Source of the DNA: Haloarcula sebkhae
Lineage (GTDB): Archaea > Halobacteriota > Halobacteria > Halobacteriales > Haloarculaceae
Assembly: GCF_014647415.1 (NCBI RefSeq)
Contig: NZ_BMPD01000002.1
Span: 524,324-588,323, forward strand
Reading direction: 5' to 3'
Length of the DNA: 64,000 nt
Of this stretch, positions 42,005-50,507 are shown piece after piece. The notes under the pieces are model-generated. The model ran no database searches. It saw nothing but the letters and a program-made list of their open reading frames with translations, and was not told the DNA's origin. How positions within the stretch are numbered: the first letter of the stretch is position 1; each line of letters opens with the position of its first letter. Made by a program: the position numbers and the translations under genes.

Positions 42005-43624
42005 ATGCATAAGCCACTGCTTACCACGGATTTTCTCGACCGTGCGCGGGAATACTACGGGGACAAAGAGGCTGTCGTCGCCACGACCGGTGAGCGTTTC
42101 ACCTACGACGAATTCGGGGAGCGAGCCGACGGGTTCTCGGCAGCGATGGCTGCCCGCGGTATCGAGAAGGGGGATCGGGTGGCCGTGCTGGACCCGAACA
42201 CGCATTACCAGCTCGAAGCGGCCTACGGAACCATGCAACTGGGTGCGGTCCACACGCCGCTGAACTACCGGCTCGTGCCGGACGATTTCGAATATATCCT
42301 CTCGGACGCCGAGGTCGACGCCGTCTACGCGGACTACGAGTACGCCGAGAAGATCGAACCGATCCGTGACGAGGTGCCCACCGAAATTTTCGTCACCAAT
42401 GACACAGATGCCGTCGACGGCGACTGGGAGTCCTTCGATGAAATCATCGAGGAGGCGGGCACCGACTACGAACGCCCCGAGATGGACGAGGACGACCTCA
42501 TCACGATCAACTACACGTCGGGGACCACCGGCGACCCGAAAGGTGTCTGTCGGACTCACCGGACTGAGACACTTCACGCCTACATCGTCGCGCTCCATCA
42601 GGAGATTTCGGACGACGATGTCTACCTCTGGACGCTCCCGATGTTCCACGTCAACGGCTGGGGCCACATCTTCTCGGTCACCGGCATGGGTGCGAAACAC
42701 GTCTGTACCCGCGGCGTCGACGCCGAGGGCATCTTCGACGCCGTCAGGACAGAGGATGTGTCCTATCTCTGTGGCGCGCCGACGGTGCTGAACATTCTGG
42801 CGGACCGCTACGAGGACCACAACGGCGATATCGAGACGACCGGTGCGAACGACGTGCGCATCGCGACGGCCGGCAGCGCCCCGCCAGAGGCCGTCATCCG
42901 AACCGTCGAGGACGACTTCGGCTGGTATCTGAAACACGTCTACGGCGCGACCGAGACTGGCCCGCTCGTCACGACCTCGGACGCTCGGCGCTTCTTCGAG
43001 GACGGGAGCGACGCCCGCTTTAGCGTCAAGAAGCGACAGGGTATCGGCTACCTCGGGACGGACGTCCGGGTCGTCGACGAGGACGGCAACGACGTGCCAC
43101 ACGACGACGAGACACTTGGGGAAGTCGTCGTCCGCGGCAATCAAGTGATGGACCGCTACTGGAACAAGCCCGAACAGACGGAAGAGGCCTTCTCCGACCG
43201 CGTCGAGGGCTACTACCACATGGGTGACCTGGCGACGGTCGACGAGGACGGCATGATCGCCATCCGCGACCGCAAGAAGGACATCATCATCTCCGGCGGC
43301 GAGAACATCTCCAGTATCGAACTGGAGGACACGCTCTACGAACACGACGCCGTCAGCGATGCCGCAGTTATCCCCGCCCCAAGCGACGAGTGGGGAGAAA
43401 CGCCAAAGGCCTTCGTCGTCCCGAACTCCGGTGACCCCGACAACCCGGGTGTGACGGCCGAGGACCTCCGAACCTTCACCCGCGAACAGCTGGCGACCTA
43501 CAAGGTCGTTCGCCGCGTGGAGTTCGTCGAAGAACTGCCCACGACAGCGACTGGGAAGGTTCAGAAGTACGAACTCCGCGAACAGGAGTGGGAAGACGAG
43601 GACGAGATGGTCGGCCAGGGATAG
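42005..43624 (+). CDS. Acyl-CoA synthetase (AMP-forming)
   Basis: A 539-residue ANL-family ligase starting MHKPLLTTDFLDRAREYYGD. Motifs: TINYTSGTTGDPKGVCRTHR, YGATETGPLVTTSDARRFF, YHMGDLATVDEDGMIAIRDR, KKDIIISGGENISSIELED and the catalytic Lys region TTATGKVQKYELREQEW. It most resembles medium- or long-chain fatty-acid-CoA ligases. The promoter region is AT-rich (ACTTTATCATGATTAACC upstream). Divergent from menA. Confidence 0.9.
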   Translation: MHKPLLTTDFLDRAREYYGDKEAVVATTGERFTYDEFGERADGFSAAMAARGIEKGDRVAVLDPNTHYQLEAAYGTMQLGAVHTPLNYRLVPDDFEYILSDAEVDAVYADYEYAEKIEPIRDEVPTEIFVTNDTDAVDGDWESFDEIIEEAGTDYERPEMDEDDLITINYTSGTTGDPKGVCRTHRTETLHAYIVALHQEISDDDVYLWTLPMFHVNGWGHIFSVTGMGAKHVCTRGVDAEGIFDAVRTEDVSYLCGAPTVLNILADRYEDHNGDIETTGANDVRIATAGSAPPEAVIRTVEDDFGWYLKHVYGATETGPLVTTSDARRFFEDGSDARFSVKKRQGIGYLGTDVRVVDEDGNDVPHDDETLGEVVVRGNQVMDRYWNKPEQTEEAFSDRVEGYYHMGDLATVDEDGMIAIRDRKKDIIISGGENISSIELEDTLYEHDAVSDAAVIPAPSDEWGETPKAFVVPNSGDPDNPGVTAEDLRTFTREQLATYKVVRRVEFVEELPTTATGKVQKYELREQEWEDEDEMVGQG

Positions 43625-43689
43625 CGACGCACAGCATCATTGGTCGGAAGTGTAAATACATTTATACATAAACAGGGCCAAAAGATGGA

Positions 43690-43721
43690 ACACGTAGCCC
43701 GCCAATGACGGGCACGTGTTA
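43690..43721 (+). repeat. Long inverted repeat (hairpin) between acyl-CoA ligase and LOV kinase
   Basis: AACACGT-A-GCCCG, a 7-nt loop CCAATGA, then CGGGC-ACGTGTT: 12 base pairs with one bulged A. It lies 66 bp after the ligase stop and 66 bp before the kinase start. No T-run follows directly. It could be a terminator-like stem, an operator or part of a small RNA. Confidence 0.6.
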
Positions 43722-43786
43722 GCTTCCGATTTCAGAGATGGTCTTTTAACTCAGCGTCCTATAATGTGTGACTACTACCCAAAGGT

Positions 43787-46033
43787 ATGACGGCTATCGC
43801 TGAAACCATCTGTATTCTCCACGTCGACGACGAGCCGGGATTTGCCGACATGACGGCGTCGTTTCTCGAACGCGAGGACGACCGGTTAGACGTGCAGGCC
43901 ACGACGAGCGCCGCGACGGGACTGGAGATCCTGGCCGACACCGACATCGATTGCGTCATCTCGGACTACGACATGCCCGACTGGAACGGTATCCAGTTCC
44001 TCGAAGCTGTCCGCGAGGAGTACGGTTCGCTTCCTTTCATTCTCTATACCGGCAAAGGCTCCGAAGAGATCGCCAGCGATGCGATATCGGCCGGCGTCAC
44101 CGACTATTTGCAGAAAGAAAGCGGCACCGACCAGTACGCGGTGCTCGCGAACAGAATCACGAACGCTGTCGAGTCCCAGCGTGTCAAACGCGAGCGCAAC
44201 CGCCAACTCGATGCTATCGAGACTGCACAGGAGGGGATCAGTATCCTCGACGAAGACGGACGGTTCATTTTCGTCAACGAAGCGTACGCGGACCTCTACG
44301 GCTACGAACCTGACGAGATGGTCGGTGAACACTGGGAACTGCTGTATCAAGAGGAAGACATTCCACGGATCAACGACGAGATCATCCCGACAGTTCAGGA
44401 CACCGGGTACTGGAACGGGACGACGACAGGACTCCGTGCCGACGGGAGCACGTTCACGGAAGACCACGTACTCGCGCAGACCGACCGCGGTGAGTTGGTC
44501 TGTACGGTCCGAGATATTTCTGAGCAGCGGGACGGCAAACAGGAACTCTCCCGTATTAAACGCGCTATGGATGAGGCCCCTATCGGAATCACACTCGCCG
44601 GCCCCAAGCAGGATGACGCCCCGATAACCTACGCCAACAGACGATTTCTGGAGCTTACCGGCTACACCGAGTCGGAGGTATGCGGCCGGAACTGCCGGTT
44701 CCTGCAGGGCGAGGCGACCGAGTCGGAGCCGGTCGACGCGATGCGGGCGGCCGTTGACGAGGGCGACCCGGTGTCGGTCGAACTCCGGAACTACCGGAAG
44801 GACGGAACCATGTTCTGGAATCAGGTGTCTATCGCACCCGTCCGCGACGACGACGGAACCGTCGTCAACTACGTCGGATTCCAGCAGGACATTACCAAGC
44901 GGAAGGTGCACGAACGCCGCCTCAAAGCCCTCAGCGAGTCGGTACAGAACCTGATCCGGGCAGACACGCGCGAGGACGTCGCCGAGATCGGTGTCGAGAC
45001 GGCGCGCACTGTGCTGGGGCTCGAAGCGAACACGATCCACTTCTACGACGAGGACGAACGGACCCTCGAACCGGTCGCCGCCTCCGACGCGATATACGAC
45101 CTGCTAAACGATTTGCCGACCTTCACGCCCGGAGACAGCATCGCGTGGCGCGTCTACGAGTCCGGTGACGCACTCGCTGTCGATGATGTCCACGCGGACC
45201 CGGACATCTACAACCCGGACACGCCGATCAAAAGCGAACTATATCTCCCGCTCGGTGAGCACGGCATCCTGCTGGCCGGCTCGGAAACGGCCGCGGCGTT
45301 CGACCAACGGGACGTCGTCCTCGGGGAGATCCTTGCTGGACATGTCACCAGCGCACTCAAGCAGGTCGAGGGAACCGAACAGTTGCGCGACCACCAGCGA
45401 GAACTCGAACAGCACAACGACCGCCTCGAAGCGTTTACCAGCGTCGTCTCACACGATTTACGGAATCCGCTGAGCGTTGCGCAAGGACGACTGGAACTGG
45501 CACGCAAGCAGTGCCAAAGTGAGCATCTGGCCGCTGTCGAGCGAGCACACGAGCGGATGGACACGCTACTAACTGATCTGCTCACACTGGCGCAGGACGG
45601 TGAGACCGTGACCGACCCCGAACCGGTCGCGCTCACACCGCTCGTAGAAGATTGCTGGACGAACGTCGAGACGGCCGATGCCACGCTCGTCACCGACATC
45701 GACCGGACTGTTCTGGCAAACGAGAGCCGTCTGAAACAGCTATTCGAGAACCTCGTTCGGAACGCGGTCGAGCACGCCGGGCCGGACGTGACCGTGACGG
45801 TCGGGGCGGTAGCCGACGGGTTCTACGTTGCGGACGACGGCCCCGGCATCCCCGAAGACGATCGGGAGACGGTGTTCAAAGCCGGCTACTCGACGAGCAC
45901 GGAGGGGACTGGATTCGGGCTGAGTATCGCCAGGCAGGTCGTGGAGGCACACGGCTGGGATATCAGCGTCCACGACAGTGCTAACGGCGGCGCACGGTTC
46001 GAGATTACCGGTGTCTCGTTTGACGATATGTAG
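43787..46033 (+). CDS. Multidomain histidine kinase: REC-PAS-LOV-GAF-HisKA-HATPase
   Basis: A 748-residue soluble signalling protein. Residues 8-125 are a receiver with Asp60 (DCVISDYDMPDWNG). Residues about 138-250 are a PAS domain. Residues about 258-370 carry the LOV signature GRNCRFLQG with Cys303, ELRNYRKDGTMFWNQ and VGFQQDITKRK, the residues that bind flavin and form the light adduct in known LOV proteins. A GAF-like domain follows (about 380-530), then the H-box SHDLRNPLS (His556) and an ATPase domain with NAVEHAG, DDGPGIPEDD and GTGFGLSIARQVVEAHGW. No membrane helices are seen. Blue-light sensing is inferred from the motif. Confidence 0.92.
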   Translation: MTAIAETICILHVDDEPGFADMTASFLEREDDRLDVQATTSAATGLEILADTDIDCVISDYDMPDWNGIQFLEAVREEYGSLPFILYTGKGSEEIASDAISAGVTDYLQKESGTDQYAVLANRITNAVESQRVKRERNRQLDAIETAQEGISILDEDGRFIFVNEAYADLYGYEPDEMVGEHWELLYQEEDIPRINDEIIPTVQDTGYWNGTTTGLRADGSTFTEDHVLAQTDRGELVCTVRDISEQRDGKQELSRIKRAMDEAPIGITLAGPKQDDAPITYANRRFLELTGYTESEVCGRNCRFLQGEATESEPVDAMRAAVDEGDPVSVELRNYRKDGTMFWNQVSIAPVRDDDGTVVNYVGFQQDITKRKVHERRLKALSESVQNLIRADTREDVAEIGVETARTVLGLEANTIHFYDEDERTLEPVAASDAIYDLLNDLPTFTPGDSIAWRVYESGDALAVDDVHADPDIYNPDTPIKSELYLPLGEHGILLAGSETAAAFDQRDVVLGEILAGHVTSALKQVEGTEQLRDHQRELEQHNDRLEAFTSVVSHDLRNPLSVAQGRLELARKQCQSEHLAAVERAHERMDTLLTDLLTLAQDGETVTDPEPVALTPLVEDCWTNVETADATLVTDIDRTVLANESRLKQLFENLVRNAVEHAGPDVTVTVGAVADGFYVADDGPGIPEDDRETVFKAGYSTSTEGTGFGLSIARQVVEAHGWDISVHDSANGGARFEITGVSFDDM

Positions 46034-46183
46034 CGACTGGGAGAGCGTCTTTTCCGGCTCTTGTTGGCCCCGTTCAGAGACTCATGTCACCCTATCGCTG
46101 TTCGATGCTGAGCGGATGCTGTCGATGGGATTTGGATGACTCTGTCCCGTTCGTCCGCAAAAACGTCGGCCAGTCGTGTTCCG

Positions 46184-46618
46184 TTAGTCTTCGAGCGCGT
46201 CGGCGATGCGGTCGAGCGAGCGTCGCATGTCGTGGACTTCGTCCCGGAGCTTTCGCATCTCACGGGTGAGTTCCTCGTTGTCGCTACCGCCGGATTCCTC
46301 GTGCTGGCTTGGCGGGCCGCCGCCCATGCCGCCGGGGCCGCCCGGACCGGGACCGCCGGGGCCGCCGCCCATCATGCCGCCCATCATCTGCGCGAAGGGG
46401 TTGCCGCCGCCCATGCCGCCGGGGCCGCCGCCACCGCCCATCATCTCTTCCATGCGCTCTTCGCGGCTCATCTCTTCGCCATCGCCCTCGCCTTCTTCGC
46501 GCTCCTCGGCGCGCTGCTGTCGGATCTCTTCGACCCGCTCGCGGAAGGACTTCTCCTCACCGCTGTCCTCTGTCGCGTCCGCCGATTCGCCAGCGTCTTC
46601 AGGTTCATCGTCTGCCAT
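46184..46618 (-). CDS. Acidic protein with Gly/Met/Pro-rich middle and C-terminal coiled coil
   Basis: A 144-residue protein of unknown function. Residues 1-58 are acidic and partly helical (SFRERVEEIRQQRAEEREE). Residues 59-105 are a low-complexity Gly/Met/Pro segment (MMGGGGGPGGMGGGNPFAQM). Residues 112-144 form a short coiled coil (ELTREMRKLRDEVHDMRRSL). The layout recalls intrinsically disordered linker proteins. It starts 66 bp from the stop of the next gene upstream on the same strand. Confidence 0.75.
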   Translation of the reverse strand: MADDEPEDAGESADATEDSGEEKSFRERVEEIRQQRAEEREEGEGDGEEMSREERMEEMMGGGGGPGGMGGGNPFAQMMGGMMGGGPGGPGPGGPGGMGGGPPSQHEESGGSDNEELTREMRKLRDEVHDMRRSLDRIADALED

Positions 46619-46684
46619 ACGCTCGGCTTTGGTTGGGCCGCTGAAAAGGGTTGCCGTCCGAAGACAGTCGGTGTAGATGGTTGG

Positions 46685-47734
46685 TTAGCGAGGGACGCTG
46701 GTCCGGAGGATCGCGCCGTCTTCGGGTGACTGGTTCGCGAAGTTGCAGATGAACAGCGACTCCTGCTGGTCGCCGGTCCCGAAGAGCACGTCCGAGGGGA
46801 ACACCAAACCGTCGTCCGCTGTTGCGACGGCGTCCGTGGTCCCGTCCGCAGTCACTCTGACGACGCGGTTCTGGCTGTTGGCGGCGACGTAGATGCTACC
46901 GTCCCGGCTGGTAATCCCGTCAGCACCGACTATCGCACCGCCTTCGAAGAACATCGACGGCTCGCCGGCGGTACCGTCCGACTCGACCGGAACGCGGAGC
47001 AGGCGGCCAGTGTCTTCGGGGGCTCGCGTCACTGCGACGTAGATATCGCCGTCGGCGTCCCGGGTGATCCCGTTCGCGCCGAAACTCTCCGTCTCCAGCC
47101 GGTTGTCGTCCAGCCAGGTCGACCGCTCGCCGTCGGTCGTGACCGCGTAGACCACGCCGTTCTGGGACTCGGTCACCAGCAGGCGCTCCCGGTCGGTATC
47201 GTAGTGGATGTCGTTCGGGAACCCACTGATGCCCACAAGCTGTGTCGCTTCGCCGTCGGCTGGGACTTCCCAGACGCCCGCCTGATCGTCCTGCGTGGCG
47301 ACGGCGACGTACACCGTTCCATCGGGCGCTGTTTCGACGCCGATCGCACCGGGCAGTGTCGCAATCTGTTCGGTGTCGTCGAGCGTGAGGTCGGTCGCAC
47401 CGGTCTCTGTTTCGGGGACGCGCCGAACCTCGCCGGCCGTGATACCGAAGTACAGACCACCGTCAGGGCCGAGCGCCATATTCTCGGGCACACGGTCGTC
47501 GCCGACCGAGACGAGCGTCTCGACGGCTGCCTGGTCCGGCGTCGCTGTCTCGGTGTCGGTTGCCGGCGGGTCGTCGGTTGTCGTCGTGGGTTCGGCATCA
47601 CCATCGTCAGTGGGTGACGGCGTCGAGTCAGTGGCAGTCGACTCGTTGCCGCCGGTACAGCCGGCCAGACTCACGCCGGCGATGGCGCTGCAACTCGCCA
47701 GGAACCGTCGCCGCGTCGCGCGTCGTCGGGACAT
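46685..47734 (-). CDS. Tat lipoprotein with SMP-30/gluconolactonase-like propeller
   Basis: A 349-residue exported protein: twin-arginine signal TRRRFLASCSAIAGVSLAGC with lipobox SLAGC, a Thr/Asp-rich linker, then repeated blades (NMALGPDGGLYFGITAGEVR; FPNDIHYDTDRERLLVTESQ; GANGITRDADGDIYVAVTRA; GADGITSRDGSIYVAANSQN). It is a six-bladed-type propeller like SMP-30 and strictosidine-synthase relatives; the substrate is unknown. It is anchored on the outer face of the membrane. Confidence 0.85.
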   Translation of the reverse strand: MSRRRATRRRFLASCSAIAGVSLAGCTGGNESTATDSTPSPTDDGDAEPTTTTDDPPATDTETATPDQAAVETLVSVGDDRVPENMALGPDGGLYFGITAGEVRRVPETETGATDLTLDDTEQIATLPGAIGVETAPDGTVYVAVATQDDQAGVWEVPADGEATQLVGISGFPNDIHYDTDRERLLVTESQNGVVYAVTTDGERSTWLDDNRLETESFGANGITRDADGDIYVAVTRAPEDTGRLLRVPVESDGTAGEPSMFFEGGAIVGADGITSRDGSIYVAANSQNRVVRVTADGTTDAVATADDGLVFPSDVLFGTGDQQESLFICNFANQSPEDGAILRTSVPR

Positions 47735-47826
47735 ACAGATACCTCTCGACGTATGGCTGACACGCCCCTGAACCCTCGGATTACTGAAACGCCGACTGTG
47801 GGTACCTGATATGGCTGGCGACGGAT

Positions 47827-48129
47827 TCAGGCGAGCCGTCGGACTAGCACCGAGAGCCCCAGCCCACAGGCGAGCACCACGGCGAGGTTGAACGCCGCGT
47901 TGAACAGCGGCCGGTACCGGTCAGTGACGAACGTATCAATCGCTGACGACGCGGAGAAGTAGAACTGCAGTGTCGCGATGAGTGCCACGAGCGTGAGAAT
48001 AGCGAACACCGCCCACTGCGCGTAGGTAGCTATCGCGGGACCCGAGTCGTCATCGGTCTCGCCGACAGCGTCGCCGGTATCCGCGTCGATATCCTGTGCC
48101 ACTGTGTCGGTGTTGGAGGTATCACTCAT
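47827..48129 (-). CDS. Small two-helix membrane protein
   Basis: A 100-residue protein: an acidic Asp/Thr-rich N-terminus (MSDTSNTDTVAQDIDADTGD), one helix (WAVFAILTLVALIATLQFYF) and a second near the C-terminus (LFNAAFNLAVVLACGLGLSV). ATG 48129 overlaps the stop of the upstream PGF-CTERM gene by 8 nt, so the two probably function together. No known family is recognised with certainty. Confidence 0.75.
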   Translation of the reverse strand: MSDTSNTDTVAQDIDADTGDAVGETDDDSGPAIATYAQWAVFAILTLVALIATLQFYFSASSAIDTFVTDRYRPLFNAAFNLAVVLACGLGLSVLVRRLA

Positions 48130-49135
48130 TGGTCTGTCTCCGTGCAACGAGGAGCGCGCTTGCGAGGACCGCAAGCAGTCCGATCAGTGCCGTGAATCCG
48201 GGACCATCGGCCGAGGTCTGCTGTGGTTCGTCCATCCCCTGCTCCGCTGGCCGGTCCTGCTCGAAATCGCTGGACTGGAAGCCAACCTGTTCTCTGGTTT
48301 CGTTCTCCTGGAGGCGCTCCGTCGGATGGAGGTTCGCCGGGGAACTCTCCGTCCCGACGATGACGCCGTCCGAAAGCAGCATGCCGTCGAGCCAGTAGTT
48401 GTAGTCATCAGGCACCGTCAGTTGGGTTCTGACGATCTCAGTCCGGCCGGGGCGGATCTGGCCGACCCGCACGGTCGACTCGTCAGCGATGACATTCGAG
48501 TCAGCTTGCCGTGCTCGGAGCCGGAGTGAGAGGTCAGTAGACGGATTGTTGCCGGCGTTCGTGACGTACACTGAGACGTTCAGCGTCGTCCGGTTGTCCG
48601 AGACGCCGTCGATCCGGTAGGTGATGGAGTCCAGCGGGACGCCGGCGTTCTCGAAGCGCTGGAAGGCCACGGTACTTCGGGCGTACGCCGGCGTGAGTGC
48701 ATCGACGTTCTGGACGGACTGCTGACCGGTCTCGATGCGGTCACCGTCCTCGTAGACGATCGTGTTGATCCGATAGCCGCCCGCCCGCTCGACCGTGATG
48801 TTCGACCGCACCGATACCTCTCGTTCCCCTTCGACTGTGCCGACCGACTGCCGCGTCGTCGTCGCAACGAGGCCGGTGTCCGCGTCGATGGCCCGCGTCT
48901 CGACGGTGACGTTCTCGGCGGGACCGCCGCGGTGCGAGAGCCGGGCGTCGATAGAGAGCGTCACCGTCTGGCCGTCGACCGACGCCGGTTCGATGGTCGT
49001 CTCACGGAGGTCGAGGTAGCTCTCGCGAACGTTGTCCTCGGGTTCGGAGAGCGCGCCGGGGACCGCTGTTGCACCGATGAGCATGGTCAGGACGACCACG
49101 ACCACGCCACCGGTCAGGAGGGTTTCACGTCGCAC
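48122..49135 (-). CDS. Secreted PGF-CTERM surface protein (DUF7490-like)
   Basis: A 337-residue protein with an N-terminal signal or anchor (MRRETLLTGGVVVVVLTMLI), a beta-rich ectodomain with two similar parts (DGQTVTLSIDARLSHRGGPA and DNRTTLNVSVYVTNAGNNPS, likely Ig-like), a Glu/Gln-rich linker and a C-terminal sorting signal: DGPGFTALIGLLAVLASALL then VARR. PGF-CTERM signals are processed by archaeosortase ArtA, which replaces the tail with a lipid. Several Asn-x-Thr/Ser sites could be glycosylated. Confidence 0.85.
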   Translation of the reverse strand: MRRETLLTGGVVVVVLTMLIGATAVPGALSEPEDNVRESYLDLRETTIEPASVDGQTVTLSIDARLSHRGGPAENVTVETRAIDADTGLVATTTRQSVGTVEGEREVSVRSNITVERAGGYRINTIVYEDGDRIETGQQSVQNVDALTPAYARSTVAFQRFENAGVPLDSITYRIDGVSDNRTTLNVSVYVTNAGNNPSTDLSLRLRARQADSNVIADESTVRVGQIRPGRTEIVRTQLTVPDDYNYWLDGMLLSDGVIVGTESSPANLHPTERLQENETREQVGFQSSDFEQDRPAEQGMDEPQQTSADGPGFTALIGLLAVLASALLVARRQTNE

Positions 49136-49212
49136 ACGAGGATGGGCAACAGCCGCCTTTAAATGTCTTCTGCACTGTCAGATGTGGACGACAGCGACGC
49201 TAGTCGCCGGTG

Positions 49213-49995
49213 TTATCCGAACGCGCCGAGGCTCGACTGGAGGTCGCGGTCGGTCCCGCCGTCGGTGAGTTCGTAGCCGACGAGCTGTCGGAGGTCGACG
49301 GCGTAGACGCTGCCGTTGTTCTCAAGCACGGCGACTCGTCCCTTCGTCCCTCGGACGGTCCCGGTCGCCAGCGTCTCGGCCATCGGACGGTCCGAAAGAG
49401 AGAGGCCGTACTCGAAGTCGTAGGTCGCAAGCGGGTCGTAGCGCTCACAGAGCGACGCCCACCGGTCCGTATTGACGGACTGGTCGAATCCCGATATCTT
49501 CGTGGGGACTCTGACACGGTCGCCCAGGTCGGTGGCGATGTCAGCCTCGACCTGCCGGGCAATGCGGCCGTCGGCGACGGTCCGGAGGTGGGCGGCCCTG
49601 TCGGCTCCCTGCTCGCGGAGCCGCGTCTCCAGCCGCCAGGAGCGGGTGACCCCGACCTTGATGACATCCGGCGCGAACGCCGCCAGGTACACCGCGTGTT
49701 CCTCGTCGCAGGTGTCGATTGGCTTGTTGCAATCACCGGTACAGCGGGCACACGGCCAGATGTCGGTGTGTTCCGGGCAGTACGGCGCGGGGCCGTTGTC
49801 ACAGTGAAAATGTCGGTCGTCGTCGACTGCACCGGCACAGTGGCGCTCGCCGAGCGTGTACGAGAGTTCGGTGCCCGGGTCTAATCGCTCAGTAGTCACG
49901 CTTCCGTCCTCGGCCAACAGGAGCGCGGCGTGTTCGTCGACCCGCGCGCGATAACCCACGACCTGCACGTCCGGCGGTTCGGCGTGGAGCCGCAA
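49213..49995 (-). CDS. DUF2797 family protein
   Basis: A 260-residue protein (MRLHAEPPDVQVVGYRARVD). It has a Cys/His-rich region (CDNGPAPYCPEHTDIWPCAR then CTGDCNKPIDTCDEEHAVYL) likely to bind zinc, and VIKVGVTRSWRLETRLREQG, a GIY-YIG-like core. This matches DUF2797, an uncharacterised family in archaea and bacteria. It is divergent from the YbhB-like gene, whose start is 48 bp away. Confidence 0.88.
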   Translation of the reverse strand: MRLHAEPPDVQVVGYRARVDEHAALLLAEDGSVTTERLDPGTELSYTLGERHCAGAVDDDRHFHCDNGPAPYCPEHTDIWPCARCTGDCNKPIDTCDEEHAVYLAAFAPDVIKVGVTRSWRLETRLREQGADRAAHLRTVADGRIARQVEADIATDLGDRVRVPTKISGFDQSVNTDRWASLCERYDPLATYDFEYGLSLSDRPMAETLATGTVRGTKGRVAVLENNGSVYAVDLRQLVGYELTDGGTDRDLQSSLGAFG

Positions 49996-50043
49996 ATGGC
50001 TGCCGGGACGATGCTTTTGTGTTTGTCTGTCATATCTCCAGAC

Positions 50044-50499
50044 ATGGCAGACCTACAGCTCCGAAGCCCTGCGTTCGACGACGGCGAGCGCATCCCCGAG
50101 GAACACGGCTACTCGGCAGCGAACACGAATCCCCCGCTGGAGGTCGAGCACGTCCCGTCGGACGCCTCGTCGCTCCTCCTCATCGTCGATGACCCGGACG
50201 CCGAGGAGCCGGCCGGGAAGGTGTGGGACCACTGGCTCGTCTGGAACATTCCGCCGGATATCGGTCGGGTTCCGGAGGGATGGACACCTGCCGAGGCCAC
50301 AGAGGGACAGAACGATTTCGGCGAAGTTGGCTGGGGCGGTCCGAGTCCACCGGACCGGGAGCACACGTACCGGTTCCTCCTATATGCGCTAGACACGACG
50401 CTCGATCTCTCCCCGGCGGCAGACAAGGATGACGTGTACGACGCGGCCAGCGGCCACGTCGTAGAAAAGGCACAGCTAAACGGTACGTACCCGGCCTGA
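50044..50499 (+). CDS. YbhB/YbcL (PEBP-like) family protein
   Basis: A 151-residue phosphatidylethanolamine-binding-type protein: MADLQLRSPAFDDGERIPEE then HGYSAANTNPPLEV, DDPDAEEPAGKVWDHWLVWN (the ligand-site DPDA and H), and GWGGPSPPDREHTYRFLLYA. The family is widespread but its role in archaea is unknown. A TTTTGTG element lies about 25-28 bp before ATG 50044 and supports this start over the longer GTG frame. Confidence 0.9.
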   Translation: MADLQLRSPAFDDGERIPEEHGYSAANTNPPLEVEHVPSDASSLLLIVDDPDAEEPAGKVWDHWLVWNIPPDIGRVPEGWTPAEATEGQNDFGEVGWGGPSPPDREHTYRFLLYALDTTLDLSPAADKDDVYDAASGHVVEKAQLNGTYPA

Positions 50500-50507
50500 A
50501 TCTGCCC

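Noticed and set aside
41984-43345. A 453-codon minus-strand frame opposite the acyl-CoA ligase
   Set aside because: It is the high-GC shadow of a well-supported enzyme with all ANL motifs on the plus strand.
46310-46450. Gly/Pro-rich repetitive DNA taken as a possible tandem repeat element
   Set aside because: It is coding low complexity within the 144-residue acidic protein and has no consistent DNA unit.
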